Made by a program: the position numbers and the translations under genes | Source: Methylocystis sp. | GTDB lineage: Bacteria; Pseudomonadota; Alphaproteobacteria; Rhizobiales; Beijerinckiaceae | Reading direction: 5' to 3' | Length of the DNA: 55,208 bases | Assembly (NCBI GenBank): GCA_024506175.1 | Contig: JAMBEQ010000185.1 | Location: 1-55,208, forward strand | Notes under the pieces: generated by a model | Told to the model about the DNA's origin: nothing | What the model saw: the letters and a program-made list of their open reading frames with translations, nothing else | Database searches by the model: none | Shown here: one piece after another, positions 37,530 through 45,700 of the stretch | Layout: each line of letters opens with the position of its first letter | Numbering within the stretch: the stretch's first letter is position 1

Positions 37530-38288
37530 TTAGAAGGGCAGCAAGCCGCCGCCCTGCGGCGGATCGGCCGGCATAAGACCCTGATTGGCGGGAGCCGCCT
37601 TCCTTCTCTTTCTCTTTTGCGGTTGAGTCGGCGCTTCGGCGGCGTCGGCGTCCGGCGCAGGCGACGCGTCCATGGCGGGCTGCGGCGGAACCGAATCGGC
37701 GGGGCCGATCGGCGCATTTTCGACCGGCGCCGGGGCTTTTGGCTCGACCTTGCGGGACTTCTTTTTCTTGCCGGTCTCAGGCGCAGGCGCGGCGGCCCCA
37801 TCCGCGGGAGTTTCGGCGGCCGCGACGGGCGGAGGGGCGTTTTCCTTGCCCCCTTTGCAGTCGATCAGCCACACGTCATAAACGGGATGCTCAACGCCAT
37901 GCAAGCCGGGGCTCGCGGCGAACATCCAGCCGGAGAAGATGCGCTTGGCCTCCTGCTTCGCATCGGGCCTGGAGTCGGCCTTCGCCTCCTTGATCTCCAG
38001 CCTCGCCTGTCGCTCCTGCTTGGCCATAACCTCGTCGACCTCGACGAAACTCGTCGTCAGCGGGGTCTCGGTCTGCGGCCGCGTGTTGCAGACGCGCGGC
38101 GTCACATTTAGCGAGCCGAATTGAACGGTTTCGTCGATGGCGACTTCGAAATTGATGATGCGGCCGGTGGTCTTGTCCAGCCCGGCGAAGACGGCGGTCG
38201 GGTGGCGGATCGGCTCGGCGCTCGCAGCGCCGAAGAGCGCCGCGGTGAAAGCGCCGAGCGCAAAGCCGTAGCGAAGGGATGATGTCAT
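37530..38288 (-). CDS. DUF2155 family exported protein with Lys/Pro/Ala-rich tail
   Basis: 252 residues from the ATG at 38288 (the frame extends to 38504 without support). Signal peptide at about 1-24. The DUF2155 domain (about 25-145) contains AVFAGLDKTTGRIINFEVAIDE, VCNTRP and IFSGWMFAASPGL...YDVWLIDC, with paired cysteines. DUF2155 is an alphaproteobacterial periplasmic domain of unknown function usually next to NDUFA12. The C-terminal 100 residues are low-complexity (Pro/Ala/Lys; GKKKKSRK, QKRKRRK) and probably disordered. Confidence 0.85.
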   Translation of the reverse strand: MTSSLRYGFALGAFTAALFGAASAEPIRHPTAVFAGLDKTTGRIINFEVAIDETVQFGSLNVTPRVCNTRPQTETPLTTSFVEVDEVMAKQERQARLEIKEAKADSRPDAKQEAKRIFSGWMFAASPGLHGVEHPVYDVWLIDCKGGKENAPPPVAAAETPADGAAAPAPETGKKKKSRKVEPKAPAPVENAPIGPADSVPPQPAMDASPAPDADAAEAPTQPQKRKRRKAAPANQGLMPADPPQGGGLLPF

Positions 38289-38374
38289 CGTGTCACCGCG
38301 CCGCGGGGGCGCCCAGAGGAAAACGCGTCGCATTATAATCAGGCAAGAAAGGCGTTTCCGTGGAGGGAGGGCGA

Positions 38375-38782
38375 TCAGCCCTCGGGCCGCCAGGCCACGT
38401 AATCGCCGCCCGAGGGGGTGCGTTCGCCGGTCGAGAGCTGCGATCCCGGCGGACGATAGGCGAGCGGGGTGCCGGTCATGTTCGGCTGATGCGGCAGCTC
38501 CCATTCCTTTCGGTCATAGGCTTCCTGGGTCGGTGGCGTGTCGACCGTATGGTGCAGCCAGCCGTACCAGCCCTGTGGAATGGCCGAGCCCTCGCAATAA
38601 CCGTTGAAGATCACCCAGCGACGCTCGAAGCCGAGCGCCTTGTCCTTCTTGCCGCCGCGCCGGCGGTAATAGACGTTGCCGAATTCGTCCGTCCCTACGC
38701 GCTCGCCAACGAGCGCTGTGTAGAAGCTCGTGTTGAGCGTCGCGCGATCCCACCAGGTGAAGAAGCGGGTGAAGATGGACAT
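38375..38782 (-). CDS. NDUFA12-type NADH:ubiquinone oxidoreductase accessory subunit
   Basis: A 135-residue homologue of the mitochondrial complex I subunit NDUFA12 (B17.2), a supernumerary subunit kept in alphaproteobacteria. Conserved block: GTDEFGNVYYRR, FERRWVIFNG, IPQGWYGWLHH, DTPPT and KEWELPHQPNMTGTPLAYRPPGS. A GGAG ribosome site lies 6 nt before the ATG. It peripherally stabilises the complex I arm near the quinone site. The nuo genes are not in this window. Confidence 0.95.
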   Translation of the reverse strand: MSIFTRFFTWWDRATLNTSFYTALVGERVGTDEFGNVYYRRRGGKKDKALGFERRWVIFNGYCEGSAIPQGWYGWLHHTVDTPPTQEAYDRKEWELPHQPNMTGTPLAYRPPGSQLSTGERTPSGGDYVAWRPEG

Positions 38783-39033
38783 GCTGACTCCAGCTCTTGT
38801 CAGATTTTTCCCTCTTATGGCGTCGGGGCGCGCCGGTGTCCAGCCTTTGTCGATCGGGCTCGGCTCCAGGGCGAATTGAACAAGGGCTAGCGTCCCTTGG
38901 CTCGGCGCCAGCGTAACGGTCTTGCCTTGTTATCGTCGCGAATCACGCTTAGCCTTTTCGTAAGTGCCGGTTTTATTCGTCGAGTCAGCTCTCGCGGCCG
39001 CTGCCAAGTCCGCGCTTCGATGGGATCGCGACA

Positions 39034-40116
39034 ATGGATCGGGACACGATGGGCGACCTGGCCGAATCCGCCCCTCTCCAGGACAGCGCCGCCGGGATTT
39101 CCGGCAGCGCGCGCCGGGCGAGGGAGAGCGCCGAAGCCAAGATAATTGCCAAGCGCGCCTTTGTGGTGACCCAGGGCAAACACCGCTTTTTTTCTCTGGT
39201 TTTACCGAGCGATCTTCTCGCTCAGACCTGCACGGTCGAGCCGCGCGCCGAGAATCCGATCGACGGTTTTCAGCGCCTCTTGGACGAGCGCCGCGCCAAA
39301 TCCATCGCCCGCTATATCGACTCGGGCTTCGGCTCGGTGCCGGGCGCGGTGGTGCTTTCCGCTCAAACGCGCGCACGTCTCGGCTTTGACGAGGACGAAG
39401 GCGCGCTCTCCTTCCGCAAAGACCCTCGAGCCTTTCTCATCATCGACGGCCAGCACCGCGTTTTCGGCTTCAAGCTGGCGAAATCCTCGGTCAATGTGCC
39501 GGTCGTTATTTACGACAAGCTGACGCGCGCGCAGGAATGCCGGCTGTTCATGGACATCAACACCAAGCAGCGCCCCGTCCCCAACGAACTCCTGCTCGAC
39601 ATCCGCCGCCTCTCTCAGATCGAGACCGAGACGGAAGCGTTGATGCACAATGTCTTCGATCTGTTCCATTCGTGCGAGGACTCGGCGCTCGCGGGCTTCC
39701 TCAGCCCCGCCGAACGCAAGAAGGGGACGATCTCCCGTGTGACTTTCAACTCGGGGTTGCGCTCTATCAAACATGCCTTCGTCGGCGCGCCGGCAGAGGA
39801 GGTCTACGCGGTTCTCAACGCCTACCTCCGCGCCTGCCGCCATGGCTTGGGCCTGCACGCAATCGACGAGAACATCGCCAATCCGGCGCTGTTCAAGGCG
39901 CTGATGTTGCTGTTCACCAATGTCGCCGAGCGCGTCGCCGACCGGCACAAAGGCAAATACAGCGTGCGCAATTTCGAGGAGGTGCTGATCCCCTTGTTCC
40001 GGCGTCTGAAGAAGAGCGACCTGCCGCGCGCCGGGGCGACCCATATCGTCCTGCATGAGCACTACAGCAAGACGTTAAGCGCCGGCTTCATGCTCAAGCA
40101 ATGGCTCTTCACCTGA
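39034..40116 (+). CDS. Orphan DGQHR-domain protein (DndB-like)
   Basis: A 360-residue protein of the DGQHR family. The diagnostic motif IIDGQHRVFGFKLAK places DGQHR at 138-142, and the second conserved stretch is LFMDINTKQRPVP (171-183). The family includes DndB, which represses and modulates the phosphorothioate DNA modification genes, and related proteins in other mobile or defence loci. No dndA/C/D/E, restriction or nuclease gene is present nearby, so its role here is unknown. The start is uncertain (ATG at 39034 or at 39049). It converges with and overlaps a glycosyltransferase remnant by 42 bp. Confidence 0.82.
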   Translation: MDRDTMGDLAESAPLQDSAAGISGSARRARESAEAKIIAKRAFVVTQGKHRFFSLVLPSDLLAQTCTVEPRAENPIDGFQRLLDERRAKSIARYIDSGFGSVPGAVVLSAQTRARLGFDEDEGALSFRKDPRAFLIIDGQHRVFGFKLAKSSVNVPVVIYDKLTRAQECRLFMDINTKQRPVPNELLLDIRRLSQIETETEALMHNVFDLFHSCEDSALAGFLSPAERKKGTISRVTFNSGLRSIKHAFVGAPAEEVYAVLNAYLRACRHGLGLHAIDENIANPALFKALMLLFTNVAERVADRHKGKYSVRNFEEVLIPLFRRLKKSDLPRAGATHIVLHEHYSKTLSAGFMLKQWLFT

Positions 40117-41089
40117 GCCGTACGTATGGCTGCGTGACGTAAGGCCATGCTCGGTTTTCTCCCAATGGAATGGGCGACGCCAAAGCTCGAAAAAGGCGCG
40201 CCAGCAGGCGATGCTCAGCATCAGAAGCCAGAGCGGCAGATGCAGCGCCGCACCGCGAAGAGCCTCTAGACGGCGGCGCCTCATGCCGAGCAAGAGCGGC
40301 CAAAGCAGCGCCGCCGCGCCGGAAACAGCGAGAAGGCACCAAAGCGCGCTGCAACCTGTCTCGAACGCCGTCTTTGGCGTCAGGAGCGCGCCGAAAAGAG
40401 CATCATAGGCAAGGCGGCACGCCAGCAGAGGGCCGAGCAGCGGCCCGAGAATCCCGCCGGCGAACATGGCGAGCACGGCGAAAGCGCGCGTTGCTCCCAG
40501 ATCATCGAAAAGTCGCGCGGGGTGGCGGCAGTGAACGATGGCTGTCTGCATCCAACCCTTGAACCAGCGCGTCCGCTGCTTGACGAGCGCCCGAAAAACA
40601 GCCGGCGCCTCCTCGAACGTATGCGAGTCGAAGGTTTGCACCGTGAAGCCCGCCGGATGGCGCGAAGAGCCAACGAACGCCGTCCCTGCGGCCCTGCAGC
40701 CGCGCATAGCCAAGCCCCGCCGTCGACAGTGCGCCTGGCGCAAATTCGATCTCCGACGTTAGGAAGCCCGCCCCAAGATGTTCCGCCAGCGCGCGGTAAA
40801 ATGCGTCTTCGTCCACGACGCCTTCGGCGAGGAGCGCCGCGTCAGCTGAAACGCCCTGCCGTCGCGCCAATTCGGCCGTCTGGTTTAAAGCGTCGATCGA
40901 AACGCCATGGTTCGACAAAAATGCGATTTCGATCGGCGGCGAACGAGGCGGGGCTTCCCCCGCGCGCGCAGCCCGTTTTATAGCAAGAGGCGTTTGATCG
41001 AGAGGAGTTCTGCGACCCGGCGAGCGTTGACCGTTGCCTACCCGCGTCGCTGGTTCGGCAGGAAAATGGTCGACCGACGCCAGACTCAT
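40075..41089 (-). pseudogene. Decayed family-2 glycosyltransferase (catalytic core lost)
   Basis: Two overlapping minus-strand frames each hold one end of a large XagB-like processive glycosyltransferase. The N-terminal part (start 41089, open to 40502) has ALLAEGVVDEDAFYRALAEHLGA, the usual N-terminal adaptor domain. The C-terminal part (open 40743-40075) has TFEEAPAVFRALVKQRTRWFKG, the QxxRW signature that follows the GT2 domain, plus three to four membrane helices. The several hundred residues between them, including the DxD catalytic core, are absent, and the join changes reading frame near 40690-40720. This indicates an internal deletion plus frameshift; a functional enzyme is not possible. 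Confidence 0.75.
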
Positions 41090-41106
41090 GGACTAAAACT
41101 CCAAAT

Positions 41107-42039
41107 ATGCAACAAAACGTCAAACAAAAATTAAGCTTGACTATCACCCAGGCTTGGCAGCTGCGCAAGGGGTTTGATTCGGGCTTTTCTTGGCGGTTGG
41201 CGGCGCCCGCGATGAACTTCCTCGGGGTTTTGATGCTGGCGTTTGGCCCGCTCGCCGCTTTGGCCGAAACGGCGCCCTCCTCCCCACCCTCCTTATTCGA
41301 TCCAAACCATGCGCTGCAGAAGCCCGATCTCTCGCGCATAAAGCAGATCCGCTTCCTGACCGAAGACGATTATCCGCCTTTCAACTTTCTTCTCGCCGAC
41401 GGCCAGCTCGCGGGGTTCAATGTCGAACTCGCCCGCGCCATTTGCGCCGAACTGGAATTGCCTTGCACCATCCAGCGAAGAAGCTGGGATTTGCTTATTC
41501 CTTCTCTCGACGACAATAGCGGCGACGCCGTGGTCGCCGCGTTCTCGATCAACGAAGAGACGCGCAAGAAGGTCGATTTCACGGCGCCCTATTTCCTGAC
41601 GCCTGGGCGTTTCGCCATGTTGTCCGATACGACGCTCTCCGCCGCAACGCCGGAGGCGATTGGCGATCGCAAGGTCGCGGTCGTCGCCGGCTCTCGCCAC
41701 GAAGCCTTTCTCGAGGCTTTCTATCCGCACGTCGAGCGCTTGGCTTTCGAAACACCCGCCCTCGCCCGCGACGCCCTCAAGAACGGCAAGGTCGCCGCCC
41801 ATTTCGGCGACGCCATCGGTTTGTCCTTTTGGATGAATGGGTCCGAGGCTAATGGCTGTTGCAGCTTCAAGGACGGCCCCTTCACCGATCCGCGCTATTT
41901 CGGCGAAGGCCTCGGAATTGCGGTGAAAAAGGGAAATGAACCCTTGCGCCGCGCGCTCGATTACACCCTTGCCCGGCTGGATCGGCGGGGCGTTTTTGCA
42001 GAACTTTATTTGAAGTATTTTCCCATTGGGCCGTTTTGA
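41107..42039 (+). CDS. Family-3 extracellular solute-binding protein (orphan)
   Basis: A periplasmic binding protein of the polar amino acid class (310 residues from 41107). Starting at the ATG at 41212 would give a cleaner signal peptide (MNFLGVLMLAFGPLAALA) and leave more room for a promoter, so the true start is uncertain. Ligand-site features are EDDYPPFNFLLADGQLAGFN, the CxLPC-type pair (ICAELELPC), INEETRKKVDFTAPYFLTPG and KNGKVAAHFGDAIGL. No permease or ATPase gene is adjacent, so it may serve a remote transporter or act in signalling. Confidence 0.85.
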   Translation: MQQNVKQKLSLTITQAWQLRKGFDSGFSWRLAAPAMNFLGVLMLAFGPLAALAETAPSSPPSLFDPNHALQKPDLSRIKQIRFLTEDDYPPFNFLLADGQLAGFNVELARAICAELELPCTIQRRSWDLLIPSLDDNSGDAVVAAFSINEETRKKVDFTAPYFLTPGRFAMLSDTTLSAATPEAIGDRKVAVVAGSRHEAFLEAFYPHVERLAFETPALARDALKNGKVAAHFGDAIGLSFWMNGSEANGCCSFKDGPFTDPRYFGEGLGIAVKKGNEPLRRALDYTLARLDRRGVFAELYLKYFPIGPF

Positions 42040-42079
42040 TTCTGACTATCTCGACCGCCAATGGATCACGCTGCGCCCG

Positions 42080-42496
42080 TCACCAGGACGCGCCATCTCC
42101 TGCGTCGGCTGTCTCTATCAAAGTGACGATCTCCCCGCGCGCCGTCGCGATGGCGCCCAGCAACGCCGCGCAGCGCAAGTCGGCCTGCGGATCGCCGCCA
42201 CGCAGCGCGGTTTCATAGGCTTCGGCGGCGTCGCCGAGCCGGAAGGCGCCGACGGCCCGGGCCGAACCTTTTAGCGTGTGGGCGAGATCGGCCCGGGACG
42301 CCCCATCGCCTGGCCGGGGGGGCTCGGAAAGACGCGCCGCGAATTTTGCCGCCTGACGGTCGAAGATCGTCAGCAATTCGAGCGCCAGAGCGCCATCCCC
42401 GAGCGTCTGCCGGGAGAGATGGGCAAGATCGACGGCCGGAGCGGCAGCTGCGGACTCATCTTCTGCATGAGTCCGCCCGCCACAGAAATCGTGCAT
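42080..42496 (-). CDS. Stand-alone Hpt histidine phosphotransfer protein
   Basis: A 138-residue protein with one Hpt four-helix module (about 23-135). The phospho-accepting histidine is H73 in ADLAHTLKGSARAVGAF, the standard Hpt motif. It lacks kinase or receiver domains, so it would pass phosphate between a hybrid kinase and a response regulator. It is divergent from the giant coiled-coil gene across 281 bp and shares its upstream region. Partner proteins are not in the window. Confidence 0.88.
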   Translation of the reverse strand: MHDFCGGRTHAEDESAAAAPAVDLAHLSRQTLGDGALALELLTIFDRQAAKFAARLSEPPRPGDGASRADLAHTLKGSARAVGAFRLGDAAEAYETALRGGDPQADLRCAALLGAIATARGEIVTLIETADAGDGASW

Positions 42497-42699
42497 TCGC
42501 TTTCCACTGTTTTTTGTTTGATCGGCGGCTCAACGCCCAGAAAATGCCGTTGTTACAATGCGGTCTCGGAATGGCGAGGCCAGACTTCCAATGCCCTCCG
42601 AAGAAGACTCTCGCGCATTTCTGAAACAGCCGTTAACGAAGTTTCGGATTACCTCCAGCGCCTGAGTTTCAATTGTAGGTGAGGGGTTGTAATGTTTGG

Positions 42700-42714
42700 T
42701 TAATTCTTTTTTAG
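42700..42714 (+). promoter_or_regulatory. Weak CtrA-like site in the Hpt / giant-protein intergenic region
   Basis: TTAA (42700-42703), seven bases, then TTAG (42711-42714) resembles the CtrA pattern TTAA-N7-TTAAC with two mismatches at the end. It is about 65 bp before the giant gene's ATG, in an AT-rich patch of the 281-bp divergent promoter region (42497-42777). No clear -35/-10 pair was found. Tentative. Confidence 0.25.
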
Positions 42715-42777
42715 GCGTCGTCGGCGGCGGCGCTGCAAGGGGGCGGCGCGCGTCGTCGCCGCTCGGAGAAAGTGACG

Positions 42778-45700
42778 ATGTCGAAATCGGGCAAGATTCA
42801 GGATGCGGCCTCCGCCGCTTTGTCCGCAATCGAGGAGGCGCTCGATCTGGGCGCGCCTCCGGCGGCGGAAAGCGGCGCAAAGAAGACGGAATCGACCGTC
42901 GCGGCCGATCCCCTGCCCCCTTCCGCCGCCGGCGTCGCGGATATCGCCCAGCCCGTCGCGCGCAAGACCGAGCGGAGCGAAACGCCGAAACCCGCCGCCG
43001 TCATGCCCGCCATCCCGCCGGCGAACGACGACCGCCGCACGGTCGGCGAAATGCGCGCAGCGCTGCAAATCCAACCCAACCGCGGCATATTGGCGATAAC
43101 CTTCGCCTCGATCGCGCTCTGGGCGGCCAGCTGGACGCTATATGTTTTCTTTCACCGGGGGGAAATCCTCGAAGCCGACGGCTCGTTTTTCGCGCCTAAG
43201 CCCCTTCTGACTATCGCGGCCCTTCTCGGCCCGACGCTTTTCCTCTTCATTACAGGCCTCATGGCGCGCCGTGCGCATGAAATGCGGCTTATCGCCAATT
43301 CGATGACGGAAGTCGCGATCCGCCTTATCGAACCTGAGACGATCGCCACCGAGCAAGTCGTCTCGTTATCCCAGGCGATCCGCCGGGAGGCCGCTTCCAT
43401 GGGCGACGGCATCGAGCGCGCGCTCGCCCGCGCCGGCGAGCTCGAAGTGATCGTGCGAACGGAGGTGACCAATCTCGAGCGCTCATATTCCGAAAACGAG
43501 CGCCGCCTTCGTCAGCTCATCGATGAATTGACGCGTGAGCGCGAGGCTATCGTCGTCAACGCCGACAACGCGCGCACCGCCCTGCTCGGCGCCCGTGACG
43601 CGCTTTCCCAGGAGCTCGCCGCGACATCGGCGCATCTCGCCGAAACGGTGAGCGAAGCGGGAACCCGCGTCACCTCTTCACTCGGCTCGAAAGGCGAGGA
43701 AATCAAGCTCGCCCTGGAAAAGGCAGGCGACAATTTCGAGACGACGCTCGCCTCCCATGGCGAGAGGGTTGTCGGCGTTCTGGCCGAGACAGGCGACATC
43801 GTCGCCGACAAAATCGCAGACGCAAGCGACGACGTGAGCCGTCGCTTCGCGGCGGGGGTAGACGAAGTCGGTGCCAAGCTGCAAACGACGAGCGAGGCGC
43901 TGGCCGTCGATTTCGGCGTGCGCGGCTCAGCGATTCTCGAACGGTTCGATGAGCTCGGCGCGCATTTCGCGAATTCGATCGGCGAACAGAGCGACCGGCT
44001 GATCATCCGCCTTGCCGAGACCGGCAGGATCATCGAGGAAACCATTGGCGCGCAAGGCGGCGCCCTCGACAGATCGCTCGCGCAGACGACCGACCGGCTG
44101 GCCACGAGCGTCTCTCAGCAAATCACGCAGGCAAAATCCACTTTCGAGGGCGCCGAGGACCGCCTCATCGCTCTCATGGAGGAGACGAACGCCAAGGCTC
44201 ATGAGACGATCGAGGCGCGCGGCAAGGCCCTGCATGACTCCCTCGTCCATAGCCTCAGTGACACGGCGGCGACGCTCTCGGAACATGCAGAGGGGCTGCA
44301 GCAACGCTTCGTGGGCGCGGCAAGCGACGCAGTCTCGGCGCTCGCCGCCCATAGCGACCGCATCAACGAGACTTTGGTGGAGAAGCTCCAGACTTTCGAA
44401 CGCAGCGTGCTCGTGCGGGGCGAGAACATGATCGAGCGCGTCGCACAGCATGGCGGCCAGCTCGAGGCGACCCTCGCCGAGCGGCTCACTGCCTTCGAGG
44501 ACGCGGTTGTCCGGAGCAGCGCCGACGCCGCGATGCGCGTCGGGGAACAAGGCGACCGAGTTAGCGTCGCGTTGAATGAAGGCCTTGCGGCCTTCGAGGA
44601 CTCGTTCACCCGCCGCGGGGAGGAAATCGTCGCGCGCGTCGCCGAGCGTTCGGTGGAAGCTTCAACAGCGCTCACGGAACGGCTTGCAGCCTTTGAGGAG
44701 GTCTTTTCTACTCGCGGCGAGGACGTCACGGCGCGCGTCGCGGAACATGGCGAGCGTGCGGCAGGCCTGCTAGCCTCGCGCCTCGAAGCCTTCGAGAGCG
44801 CCGTTTCTCACGGCGCGGAAGACATGGCCGCCCGTGTCGCCGAACACACCGGGCATGTGGCCGCCGCCTTGGCCGATCGCCTTACCGAGTTCGAGGCCTC
44901 CGTCACCCAACGAAGCGACGAAGCCGCAATCCGCCTTTCGGAAAATGGCGCGCGCGCCACTGCAACGATTTCCGAGCAGATCTCGAATTTCGAGACGGCC
45001 GTCGCGCTCTATGGCGAAGAGCTGACGGCGCGCGTCGCCGAGCATGGGGAGCGCTCGAGCACGACGCTGGCGGAGCAACTCGCGGCGTTCCGCGAGGCGA
45101 TGGAGACACAGACCGAAACGGTCGCAGCCCGCGTCGCCGACCATGGCGATCGAGCGCTCGGCAACCTCTCTTTGGGGCTGGCGGCCTTCGAGGATGCTAT
45201 CCTCCAGCGCAGCGAAGCGATCGCCGCCCGGCTGGCGGAGCATGGCGGCCGAGCCTCTGCTCAGGTCGCCGAGCAGATCGCTTCTTTCGAAGCCGCCGTC
45301 GTTCAGAGCGCCGATTTGGTTACCGCCCGGCTCACCCAACAGGGCGGCCGCGCCTCGGCTGAAGTCGCCCACCAGATCGCCGCGCTCGAGGCCACCATCG
45401 CCCAGGGGACCGACGCCATCGCCGTCCGCCTGGCCGAACAGAGCGGCCGCGCCTCTGCCGATATCGCCGAACAGATCGCGGCGTTTGAAACGAGCGTCCT
45501 CGGCGTCGAGAGCGTCGCGGCCCGCTTGGCTGAACAGGGCGGCCGCGCCTCGGCGGAGGTCGCCGAACAGATAACGGCCTTTGAAGCCGCCGTCGCCCGC
45601 ACCGGCGCCGACCTCGCGGCGCGCGTCGCCGAGCATGGCGAACGCGCAACGACGGTTCTTGCCGACCGCCTGGCCGACTTCGAAGAGAGCGTCTCCCGCC

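Noticed and set aside
42696-42777. Possible small gene upstream of the giant gene
   Set aside because: No ribosome site or conserved pattern; the frame continues antiphase into the giant gene.
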